A stretch of DNA of 15,606 nt. Origin: Chitinophagaceae bacterium UBA2467. GTDB lineage: Bacteria > Bacteroidota > Bacteroidia > Chitinophagales > Chitinophagaceae. The stretch's first letter is position 1, and each line of letters starts with the position of its first letter. Positions 1 through 8,254 of the stretch are shown piece by piece. The DNA lies in NCBI GenBank assembly GCA_002342205.1, contig DDPN01000062.1, forward strand, positions 1,042-16,647, given 5' to 3'. The position numbers were made by a program, and so were the translations under genes. The notes beneath the pieces were generated by a model that was not told the origin of the DNA, ran no database searches, and saw nothing but the letters and a program-made list of their open reading frames with translations.

Positions 1-3000
1 TGGTACAATATTGAACCTGTTTTGCAGGAACGCAGAAGTGTAAATAATCCGATTAGCGACCTTAATGAGTTGTCAGATCCTCGTGTGCGTCAGGTTTTGC
101 AACGTGAAATTTTTCCTCGTCGTAGTACACAATTTGGAGAGGGACTGCTCACTACTTTTGATTTAGCTTTTTATCCTAAAGACAAAGGGCCCTATAATTA
201 CGAAGCAGATCCTGCACGCATTGATGCAACAGGTCGGTTAAGAAATCCAAGAAATGCCTGGGGCGGATTGATGCGTAACATTGACCAGACTGATTTTGAA
301 ACGGGCAATATCGAATTCATTGAGTTCTGGATGCAGGATCCTTTTCTGAACAATGCCACCAACCGTAACGGGGGTCAACTCTACTTTAATCTGGGAAATA
401 TTTCTGAAGATGTACTTCGTGACGGAAAACGTCAATACGAAAACGGGTTGGCTACGCCTACCAATAATGCAAGGGAAGATAGTTCAACTGTTTGGGGAAG
501 AGTGCCGGCCATTCCACTGCAGGTCACTAATGCATTCAGTAATACGCCGACCGATCGTCAATACCAGGATGTTGGTTTTGATGGATTAACGGATGAAGAA
601 GAGCAGCAAAAATTTAGCAGTTATCTTAATTTGCTTCGTACCAATTTTGGTGCAGGCTCTGCTGTATATCAACAAGCACTCCGCGATCCTTCGGGTGATA
701 ATTTCAAGCCTTACCGAGATAATAGTTTTGATCAGGAAAATGCAGGTATTCTACGTCGCTATAAGAATATCAACAATCCTCACGGTAATTCACCCATAGC
801 TGGTAACAATACGCAGTTCGTCAGTGCCTTTACACAGTATCCGGATGCAGAGGAGCTCAATCGGGATAACACCATGAATGAAGCGGAGGAATATTTCCAA
901 TATCGTGTGGACATTTTACCAAACATGGGGACGGGTACAAACTTTATCACAGATATTCGAACTCCTACGGTTACGCTGGCGAATGGTCAAACAAGAACAG
1001 AGCGTTGGTATTTATTCCGTATTCCCGTTGAACAGTTTCAGCAAAAAGTTGGAAATATTCCCGACTTCAAGTCAATTCGTTTCATTCGCATGTTCGTAAC
1101 AGGATTTGAAGATTCAGTCGTGCTCCGATTTGGAAAACTGGAATTAGTACGTAACCAGTGGAGAAGATTCCGCAATCAAATTGATACTACAGGTAATTAT
1201 ACGACACTTCCCATTCCTGATTATACCAATGTCAATATTTTATCGGTCAATGTGGAAGAGAATGACCAACGACAACCGATTATCTATCGAATTCCACCTG
1301 GTATTGAGAGACAGCAGCAATTGAGCAATAACAATGTGCCGCTTTTGATGAACGAGCAGTCGTTAAGTATGCAGATATGTGGAATGCCTAACAAAGAAGC
1401 AAGAGGTGTTTTCAAGACGATGAACATGGATATGCGTCAGTATGGAAAGTTAGAAATGTTCATACATGCCGAATCTGTTGAGGGCGCAGCGCCACTACGT
1501 CCTGGTGATATCAGTGCAGTAGTTCGAATCGGAAATGATTTCAACGGGAATTATTACGAAGTGAAAATTCCACTTAAGCGAACGGAATTTGGTGAACGGG
1601 ACAGTGTACGTATTTGGCCATTTGAAAATAATCTCGATTTATCCTTGCAGGATTTAATGGAATTAAAAATTCGCAGAAATAGAGCAGGTATTCCTCCTTC
1701 TCGTTACTATAAAGAAACCTTGTCGAATGGTCGCACGTATGCGATTATGGGTAATCCAAATTTAGGGGAGGTGAGGGGTGTATTACTCGGTGTTGAAAAT
1801 ACGGGACAAGAGTCGCTTTGTGCAGAGGTATGGTTCAATGAACTGCGACTTCAGCAGCTCGATGAAAAAGGAGGATGGGCTGCACTTGCTCGAACTGATA
1901 TTAAACTGGCTGACTTGGGTACTTTGTCTGTTTCTGGATCAGCCCGGTCAAGAGGATTTGGAACATTAGAGCAACGTGTGAATGAGCGGAGCCGTGAAGA
2001 TGTATTTACTGCGGATGCTTCATTGACGATGGAGGCTGGTAAATTATTACCCAAAAACTGGGGTATGCAAATTCCATTTTATGCCAGTTTCAGTCAACGT
2101 GCAAGTACTCCTGAATATGACCCTTACGATCTAGATATTGATTTGAAGAGAAAATTAAAGACCACTTCGCCGGATAAAAGAGATTCGATTCGTACAGATG
2201 CACAAGATGTGACTTCTATAAAAACTGTCAATTTAACGAATGTAAAAAAGATTAAGCCAGAAGGAAAGAAGTTGACTCCGTGGAGTGCCAGCAATCTCGA
2301 TTTCTCCTACTCTTATATTCAGACGCTGTCTCATAATCCATTGATTGAGCAAGATGAATTAAGAAGAACACGTGGGGTAATCGGTTATACGTATGCGCCA
2401 CCTGCTAAAACCGTTGAACCCTTTAAGCGATTTATCAAATCGAACTCTAAATGGTTGGCGCTGGTCAGAGATTTTAATTTTAATTATGCACCTGCGCAAG
2501 TTTCCATGCGCGCAGATGTGTTTAGACAATTTGGTGCAACACGTCCTCGCAATGTGGGAGGTGGACCTTACAAAATACCGGAGACGTATAACAAATATTT
2601 CACTTTTGATCGTTATTATGTTTTGCAGTGGAACTTGACACGCTCTCTTGCGATGGATTTTTCTGCAACCAATAACGCACGAATTGACGAGCCACCCGGA
2701 CGAATAGATACTGATTTCAAAAAGGATTCTATTCGTACAAATTTTTTCCGCGGAGGACGTACTACTAACTATCAGCAAGACTTCACATTGAATTATAATG
2801 TGCCTACCAATAAAATTCCTTTGTTAGATTGGACAACTCTGCGCGCCGGGTATAATTCAAAATACAATTGGTTGGCTGCCTCCTTACTCGCCAGAGAATT
2901 AGGAAATAAATTATCTAATACGCAAACAAAAACCCTCAATGGTGAATTAAAGTGGGAAGAGTTCTATAATAAAAATAAAACATTGCGTGCTTTACAAAAC

Positions 3001-4788
3001 GGAATGGGGGTTCGCAGAAATGCCAGAGAGAGTAGAACAATTGAGCAATCGACACAGCCGGGTCGTTCAAAATCCAAAACAGCTCGAGGAAAGGGTGGTG
3101 ATAACAGCCGGGTTCCTAGTCCTGATGTGTTTGGAAAAGCACCAACAGCTAAAGCAGACTCCACGCGTGATAATACATACGTTGATGGACAAAAGCGTGA
3201 GCCTGTGTCATCTCTTCCTACTATTTTCTCGCCTACGGCACTACGCTATCGCTACGATACCATTCGGAATAAAGACGGGAAGATTATTAAAATTAAAAAA
3301 AGAAAAATCAAGAAAGTTAAAGAGCCTCGAGAGAAGATTCCAAAACAGAAAGGTGAGATAGGAGGCTTTGCAGGGGTGGCATTAAATTTTGCGACTGCAT
3401 TAAAACGAACAGCCATCCAATACACAGAAGATTTTGGTACCACGCTGCCTGGCTATATGGATAGTACGCAATTATTGGGAATGAATTTTAGAAGTCATCA
3501 GCCAGGATTTGCATACCTATTCGGATATCAACCTGATACAAGTTGGATTAATCGCTTTGGTCAAAAGGGACTGCTTTCTCGCGATTCGTTAGTAAGTGCA
3601 ATGATTCAACAGCGCTATAATCAGCGGTTGTCTATTAGTGCGCAGGTTACTCCTTTCCGCGACTTCAATATTGATCTTTCGCTGGATAAAACTTTTGATA
3701 AGCAGTACAGTGAGTTGTACAAGGACACAACCGGATTTTCAGGATTAGCTCGCTTGAATCCTTATGCCTTGGGAAGTTTCAGTATCAGTTATATATCCTA
3801 TCAGACGTTATTTACTTCATTTGATCCAAATGTGGTGTCAGCTACCTTCAAACAATTTGAAGCTAACCGTAAAATCCTCTCTACAAAACTGGGGGCGTTA
3901 AATCCCTATCAAGGTGGTGCTGTGGGGACAGATGGATACTATAAAGGATATGGCCGCTATGCGCAGGATGTTGTGATTCCTTCTTTTATTGCAGCCTACA
4001 CCAATAAAGACCCCGCCTCCATTCAACTATTTGGCAACAGTAATCCTTCTATTCGTCATAATCCATTTAGTTCATTGGTGCCAAAGCCAAATTGGACACT
4101 TACGTACAATGGACTTTCAAAACTTCCAGGATTAGACAAAATATTTTCCAGTTTTTCAATTCGTCATGGGTACAAGAGTACTTTTTCCATGAACAGTTTT
4201 AATACGGCCTTATTATTTACTGATCCTCTACGAGTTGGATATCCTTCTTTTAAAGACACACTCACTGGTAATTTCATTCCCTACTTCTTGATTCCGAATA
4301 TTACGATACAGGAGGCATTTGAGCCACTTATTGAAATTGATATGACTTTTACCAACCAGCTACAGACGCGTTTTGAGTTTAGGAAAAGTCGTCAACTAAG
4401 TTTGAGTTTAATAGATTATCAATTAGCTGAAAATCGTTCTACCGAAGTGACCTTTGGTTTGAACTGGCGAAAAAAGGGAATGCCTCTTATTCGTGATATC
4501 CGCATTGGAAAGAATGGAATGAAACTGGATAATGACGTGACGCTTCGAATGGATTTCAGTTTGCGGGATGATGCCACAGCTAATTCAAAATTGGACCAGG
4601 GAACAGCGTTTGGAACCGGAGGACAAAAAGTGATTCGGATTGCACCTTCCATTGACTATGTGCTCAATAATAAAGTGAGCATGAAACTCTATTTTGAGCA
4701 AAACCGTAATATTCCTAAAATCAGTAGCGCGTTTCCTATTACAAATACCCGAGCAGGTTTACAGGTACGGGTATCTTTAGCCCAGTAG
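1..4788 (+). CDS. sprA: SprA (Sov) T9SS outer-membrane translocon, 5' truncated
   Basis: This is the C-terminal 1595 residues of SprA, the giant outer-membrane barrel through which type IX secretion cargo leaves the periplasm. The frame is open from base 1 (reads WYNIEPVLQE), so the true start lies outside the window; the TTG at 22 is internal. Family members are about 2,300-2,500 residues, so roughly the first third is missing. Recognisable SprA signatures are NISEDVLRDGKRQYENGL near bases 385-440, TNAFSNTP and the QDVGFDGLTDEEE stretch near 525-605, RYKNINNPHGNSPIAGN near 757-805, and the end RIAPSIDYVLNNKVSMKLYF followed by alternating barrel-like strands to the stop. A Lys/Arg-rich low-complexity segment occupies about 3013-3366. 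No frameshift or internal stop is seen. It converges with the downstream SDR gene, with 12 bases between the stops. Known: SprA works with PorV and plug subunits in Flavobacterium johnsoniae. Assignment is firm. Confidence 0.95.
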   Translation, partial: WYNIEPVLQERRSVNNPISDLNELSDPRVRQVLQREIFPRRSTQFGEGLLTTFDLAFYPKDKGPYNYEADPARIDATGRLRNPRNAWGGLMRNIDQTDFETGNIEFIEFWMQDPFLNNATNRNGGQLYFNLGNISEDVLRDGKRQYENGLATPTNNAREDSSTVWGRVPAIPLQVTNAFSNTPTDRQYQDVGFDGLTDEEEQQKFSSYLNLLRTNFGAGSAVYQQALRDPSGDNFKPYRDNSFDQENAGILRRYKNINNPHGNSPIAGNNTQFVSAFTQYPDAEELNRDNTMNEAEEYFQYRVDILPNMGTGTNFITDIRTPTVTLANGQTRTERWYLFRIPVEQFQQKVGNIPDFKSIRFIRMFVTGFEDSVVLRFGKLELVRNQWRRFRNQIDTTGNYTTLPIPDYTNVNILSVNVEENDQRQPIIYRIPPGIERQQQLSNNNVPLLMNEQSLSMQICGMPNKEARGVFKTMNMDMRQYGKLEMFIHAESVEGAAPLRPGDISAVVRIGNDFNGNYYEVKIPLKRTEFGERDSVRIWPFENNLDLSLQDLMELKIRRNRAGIPPSRYYKETLSNGRTYAIMGNPNLGEVRGVLLGVENTGQESLCAEVWFNELRLQQLDEKGGWAALARTDIKLADLGTLSVSGSARSRGFGTLEQRVNERSREDVFTADASLTMEAGKLLPKNWGMQIPFYASFSQRASTPEYDPYDLDIDLKRKLKTTSPDKRDSIRTDAQDVTSIKTVNLTNVKKIKPEGKKLTPWSASNLDFSYSYIQTLSHNPLIEQDELRRTRGVIGYTYAPPAKTVEPFKRFIKSNSKWLALVRDFNFNYAPAQVSMRADVFRQFGATRPRNVGGGPYKIPETYNKYFTFDRYYVLQWNLTRSLAMDFSATNNARIDEPPGRIDTDFKKDSIRTNFFRGGRTTNYQQDFTLNYNVPTNKIPLLDWTTLRAGYNSKYNWLAASLLARELGNKLSNTQTKTLNGELKWEEFYNKNKTLRALQNGMGVRRNARESRTIEQSTQPGRSKSKTARGKGGDNSRVPSPDVFGKAPTAKADSTRDNTYVDGQKREPVSSLPTIFSPTALRYRYDTIRNKDGKIIKIKKRKIKKVKEPREKIPKQKGEIGGFAGVALNFATALKRTAIQYTEDFGTTLPGYMDSTQLLGMNFRSHQPGFAYLFGYQPDTSWINRFGQKGLLSRDSLVSAMIQQRYNQRLSISAQVTPFRDFNIDLSLDKTFDKQYSELYKDTTGFSGLARLNPYALGSFSISYISYQTLFTSFDPNVVSATFKQFEANRKILSTKLGALNPYQGGAVGTDGYYKGYGRYAQDVVIPSFIAAYTNKDPASIQLFGNSNPSIRHNPFSSLVPKPNWTLTYNGLSKLPGLDKIFSSFSIRHGYKSTFSMNSFNTALLFTDPLRVGYPSFKDTLTGNFIPYFLIPNITIQEAFEPLIEIDMTFTNQLQTRFEFRKSRQLSLSLIDYQLAENRSTEVTFGLNWRKKGMPLIRDIRIGKNGMKLDNDVTLRMDFSLRDDATANSKLDQGTAFGTGGQKVIRIAPSIDYVLNNKVSMKLYFEQNRNIPKISSAFPITNTRAGLQVRVSLAQ

Positions 4789-4800
4789 ATTTTTCCTAGT

Positions 4801-5559
4801 TTATTTGCGATGAAAATAAACAGAGTCTGCTTGTTGCACGCAGGTAACTGTTAAATCGTTGATGCAAACATGTGAGGGTAATGTTGTAGTAAAATAAATC
4901 ACATCTGCTACATCTTCGGGGGTTAGTGGTTTGAGACCGTCGTATACTTTAGATGCGGTGGTGGCATCTCCTTTAAAGCGAACTAGTGAAAATTCTGTTT
5001 CTGCTGCACCCGGATTAACTGCTGTTACTTTGATTCCATGACGGAGTAGGTCAATACGCATGGATTGGTTGAGTGCATCTACCGCATATTTTGTAGCGCA
5101 ATAGGCATTGCCTTTTTCATAGACCACTTGACCGGCCGTTGAACCTATATTCACAATATGTCCTTTTTGATGAACGGCCATCCATTTGGAAACTGCCTGC
5201 GAGACGTATAAAAAACCTTTTATGTTGGTATCAATCATTTGATTCCAGTCATCCAAGTTGGCCTCTTCAAAATAATCTCTTCCTGCAGCAAGCCCCGCAT
5301 TATTGATTAATATTTCAATACGGGTCCATGCGGAAGGAAGATTCGCAATTGCCGTTGTGATTTCTTCTTGATTTCTAACATCAATCGGAAGAATAAGACT
5401 TTCGGTTTGATAAGTGTTTTTTAATTCTGTAGCTAGTGCTTCGAGTCTTTCCTTTCTTCTTCCATTTAAAATTAATTTGTGTCCTGTACTGGCAAATTTT
5501 CGAGCACAGGATTGTCCAAATCCGGAAGTGGCTCCTGTAATAAATACAATGGATGACAT
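4801..5559 (-). CDS. YdfG-like SDR family NAD(P)-dependent oxidoreductase
   Basis: This 252-residue classical short-chain dehydrogenase is cytosolic, with no signal peptide or membrane segment. The cofactor motif TGATSGFG is at residues 8-15, an Arg pair after strand 2 (NGRRKERL, 33-40) suggests NADP(H) preference, the acidic D60 follows strand 3, and NNAG is at 96-99. The catalytic tetrad is N112, S140, Y153 and K157 (YCATK). The stretch NIGSTAG, then NPGAAETEFSLVRFKGD, resembles E. coli YdfG, an NADP-dependent 3-hydroxy acid / L-allo-threonine dehydrogenase of about 248 residues, so a small hydroxy acid or serine-like substrate is the best guess. SDR substrate calls from sequence are weak. 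The gene starts 31 bases after the stop of the upstream PKD-protein gene and could be read from the same transcript. The ATG at 5559 is the natural start because the cofactor motif follows immediately. Class is certain; substrate is not. Confidence 0.9.
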   Translation of the reverse strand: MSSIVFITGATSGFGQSCARKFASTGHKLILNGRRKERLEALATELKNTYQTESLILPIDVRNQEEITTAIANLPSAWTRIEILINNAGLAAGRDYFEEANLDDWNQMIDTNIKGFLYVSQAVSKWMAVHQKGHIVNIGSTAGQVVYEKGNAYCATKYAVDALNQSMRIDLLRHGIKVTAVNPGAAETEFSLVRFKGDATTASKVYDGLKPLTPEDVADVIYFTTTLPSHVCINDLTVTCVQQADSVYFHRK

Positions 5560-5590
5560 AGTGTTAAACTTAGGGAGGCAAGTTAGTTCT

Positions 5591-8212
5591 TTAGCGAATA
5601 AGAGTCACCAAACCTTTTGAAAAGTAAGGTTGATTCAGATAATCTACTGCACTCACGGTCCAAACAAATACATATGTTCCCTGTGTTTGGCCATTTACTT
5701 TTCCATCCCATCCAACTCCATCTTGTTGGGTTTCAAAAACCAATTGTCCCCAACGGTTGAAAATGCGGAAGTACTTTAATTCTTTAATACCTGCTAAAAT
5801 GGGTTTGATGACATCATTTTTTCCGTCACTATTAGGAGTAAAGGCTGTAGGAACAAACACGCTGGGTGCAGTTTGAAAAACACGCACATTCAAATAAGCG
5901 GTATCAGCACAATTTGCAATGTCTCTGGCAATAAGGCGGTATCGAATCTGGTTGCTACCCACCGTATAGTTCGCAACCGGATTGGGGATTGTAGTAGAGG
6001 ATAGTCCGGTAGAAGGACTCCAGCTATAACTTATTCCTCCACTTGCGTTAAGTTGTAAGGGTTGTCCCACTACTACTGTAGTATCTCTACCTGCAAAGGC
6101 AACCACTTCAGGAAGTACAGTGATAACAATGGTGTCAAGGCCAGGTTTAGGACAACCCTGGTTGTCGTAAGAGGCAAGAATGTAGCGTTGTGTTGCAGGC
6201 GGGCGAGCAATAGGTGTTAAACTAGCAGGGTTACTCAAATAAAGGGTAGGTGTCCAAACAAAACTTCGTCCATTACTACTACCTCGTAGTTGTGCAGACG
6301 TGTTAAAACAAATAGTGGTGTCAGGCGAAAGTCTCGCAATTGGATAGGGAACTGTTCGTACGGTGATTTGTTTTGTTTCAGAGCAACTGCCTATCACTCC
6401 TGTAACTTGATAGGTGGTGGTGTTTGTGGTAACTGCTAATGGCGATTGGATCGTAGCATTGTCTAGATTCAACGGAGGGGTCCAAGTATATTGTAATCCA
6501 TTGGATGCAATGCGTAACCGTATGGTGTCACCCTGGCAAATAGTTGTGTCTGCCATTTGATTGATATATACCCCTGTTGTTACATTGACTTTAACAGAGT
6601 CTCTGTTAACACACCCTGAATTTTCCAGATTGACGTAATACCAAGTTGTATTCATGGGATGTACGGTTGGAGTAGCAGTGTTCGGGTTTATAATATTATA
6701 ATTGGGAGACCAAGTAAAGTTGCCATTACCCGCAGCAGAAAGTCTTACAGAATCATATTGACAAATCAGGGTGTCTGTGAAGCCCAATGTGATAGTGGGT
6801 TTATCAAGTACATTAATGTTTTGCTGAATTGTATCAATACATCCTTTGCTAGTGCTTACCACCATTGTAACAGTAGCGGGTCCTGGATTGGTATAGTTCC
6901 ACTGCGGATTACGGATTCTTGCTGTGTCTGCAAGTGTTGTATTGTCGCCAAAATTCCAATGCCAATAATCTACTGTACCATACGTAGCGCGCGTGGTATC
7001 TGTAAATTGATAGGGAGTGAGTACACAAATTCCGCTGGTAGTGAAACCTGGATAAAATCCTGGCCAAACTCTTATCACAGTCGTTGTGCTATCCGTACAT
7101 ATTCCTTGGAGCGTGACTTGTAACTTGACTGTATAATCTCCTGGAGCAGAAAACAGGTGATTGGTTGTAGCAAGTGTCGAAGTATTGTTTGTTCCACTAG
7201 CCGGATCTCCAAAGTTCCATAGATATTGGGCATTAGGAGGATTACCAGAAGCGTCATTTTGAAAATTAACGTCAAGGTCATCACAATAAGACGGGCGAGG
7301 GTTGAGTTGCGCTCGTAGCGGGCTACAATCACTTACTTCGAGATGTAATTCTTTTCGGGTGGTGGCAATAAGTACACCGTTTCTATATTCGTTTACACAG
7401 ACGCAGATTACGTATTGCCCAATCATGGTTGGTGCAATACCACTTATAACGCCAGTAACCGGATTGATTGTGACACCACTACCTAATGGCTGACCCCCAC
7501 TGAATAAGGGAGCATAAGGAACCGTATTATAGGGTGGGTTGGAGGCAATGTCTGGACTTGGTGCAGATTGCGAAGCTCCCTCGTAGGCCTCACAAAATTG
7601 ATAGCTTAGAGAATCACTATTGGGGTCTGTTGCAGAAAAGTTTAATTGAAAATAACTGTTCTGGCAAACCACAGCTGTATCATTCACTAAAAAACGAGGG
7701 CTGCTATTGGTTTGCGCATTCTGCGGCGCATTACTGCCGGGGATTTTAATTGAAAATGTATTTCCAACGGTTCCGCTATTGACTAAGTTATTGATACCGG
7801 CTATACGACAACAACGTTGATAGGAAACAATATATCCTTCTGCAAGGGAAGGAAGTTCAACGGATGCAAGTTCATACACAACAATGGTGTATTTGCATCC
7901 CACTTCATTTCCGGTGATGCATGGTTCATCATAGGTCTTACTTAATGTGTACTGACTAGTAATTGCCACACTCTCGGTTCTGATGAATTGATTTGTTCCT
8001 GCATTGAAAAATGAAAAATTGATCGGGTTTGACAGTTGGCCGGTACTAGGATTACAAATCATGTAAACAGTCAGCGTTATTTTGTAACGAAGGTTTGTGC
8101 CAGTGCCAGGTCCTAGATATTGATACGTGAAAAAGCCGCCTTTGATATGCGCAGCAAAAAGTGCAGGACACAATAGTAGTGTCAAGGTGACAACAAGCAG
8201 GTACTTCTTCAT
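5591..8212 (-). CDS. Secreted PKD/Ig-like protein with T9SS type B sorting domain
   Basis: This is an 873-residue exported protein. I chose the ATG at 8212 because it gives a textbook signal peptide (MKKYLLVVTLTLLLCPALFA, cleavage likely before AHIKGG); the frame is open 12 codons further upstream but those residues (MVERVF...) would precede the signal. Domains in order: an N-terminal module of about 21-295 starting HIKGG and carrying a YQRCCR motif, common in large Bacteroidota surface proteins but of unknown role; two PKD domains (about 305-393 and 395-470, with YLWNFGD and WHWNFGD cores); four tandem Ig-like modules (about 471-783); and the C-terminal sorting domain (about 785-873, VPTAFTPNSDGKND, FRIFNRWGQLVFET, final GLVTLIR) matching the gliding motility-associated / type B CTD. 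Inference: it crosses the inner membrane by Sec and the outer membrane by the T9SS, ending at the surface or in the medium as adhesin or matrix. It lies 42 bases after lnt. No enzymatic domain is visible. Confidence 0.93.
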   Translation of the reverse strand: MKKYLLVVTLTLLLCPALFAAHIKGGFFTYQYLGPGTGTNLRYKITLTVYMICNPSTGQLSNPINFSFFNAGTNQFIRTESVAITSQYTLSKTYDEPCITGNEVGCKYTIVVYELASVELPSLAEGYIVSYQRCCRIAGINNLVNSGTVGNTFSIKIPGSNAPQNAQTNSSPRFLVNDTAVVCQNSYFQLNFSATDPNSDSLSYQFCEAYEGASQSAPSPDIASNPPYNTVPYAPLFSGGQPLGSGVTINPVTGVISGIAPTMIGQYVICVCVNEYRNGVLIATTRKELHLEVSDCSPLRAQLNPRPSYCDDLDVNFQNDASGNPPNAQYLWNFGDPASGTNNTSTLATTNHLFSAPGDYTVKLQVTLQGICTDSTTTVIRVWPGFYPGFTTSGICVLTPYQFTDTTRATYGTVDYWHWNFGDNTTLADTARIRNPQWNYTNPGPATVTMVVSTSKGCIDTIQQNINVLDKPTITLGFTDTLICQYDSVRLSAAGNGNFTWSPNYNIINPNTATPTVHPMNTTWYYVNLENSGCVNRDSVKVNVTTGVYINQMADTTICQGDTIRLRIASNGLQYTWTPPLNLDNATIQSPLAVTTNTTTYQVTGVIGSCSETKQITVRTVPYPIARLSPDTTICFNTSAQLRGSSNGRSFVWTPTLYLSNPASLTPIARPPATQRYILASYDNQGCPKPGLDTIVITVLPEVVAFAGRDTTVVVGQPLQLNASGGISYSWSPSTGLSSTTIPNPVANYTVGSNQIRYRLIARDIANCADTAYLNVRVFQTAPSVFVPTAFTPNSDGKNDVIKPILAGIKELKYFRIFNRWGQLVFETQQDGVGWDGKVNGQTQGTYVFVWTVSAVDYLNQPYFSKGLVTLIR
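5864..6802 (-). repeat. Four tandem Ig-like modules in the 873-residue cargo protein
   Basis: Residues 471-783 consist of four diverged copies of a module of about 75-79 residues. Each begins with D-T-x-x-C (C484, C559, C635; V714 replaces it in the fourth), continues to a W-[ST]-P motif about 17 residues later, and in the first three closes on a second Cys (C534, C610, C687) before a V-x-V strand. C768 is the equivalent in copy four. Divergence is high at DNA level, so this is an old duplication and not a recent expansion. Confidence 0.8.
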
Positions 8213-8254
8213 GCAGGAATATAAAATTACGAACACTCTTTCAACCAATAGATA

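Noticed and set aside
2359..2778. 139-codon open frame on the minus strand inside sprA
   Set aside because: It is antisense to a clearly coding, conserved SprA segment, has no recognisable motif and an implausible composition; a shadow frame.
3294..3306. Run of seven A followed by G and five A in sprA as a programmed frameshift site
   Set aside because: The run begins at a codon boundary, so it does not have the X-XXY-YYZ register, and the downstream zero frame continues with conserved SprA sequence.
4789..4800. A bidirectional terminator between the convergent sprA and SDR genes
   Set aside because: Only 12 bases separate the stops and I see no inverted repeat able to form a stable hairpin across them.
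5565..5572. TAAGTTTA (minus strand) before the SDR gene as a -7 box
   Set aside because: One mismatch to TAnnTTTG and no TTTG at a proper distance upstream; too weak to list as a promoter.
6659..7123. 154-codon open frame on the plus strand inside the PKD/Ig-like protein gene
   Set aside because: Opposite strand to a strong coding frame with clear domains; its composition (many Ser, Cys, Ile) reflects the complement of repeat codons.
8213..8248. Upstream extension of the 873-residue protein by 12 codons (MVERVFVILYSC)
   Set aside because: It would bury the signal peptide behind a second hydrophobic stretch; the ATG at 8212 gives a normal Sec signal.
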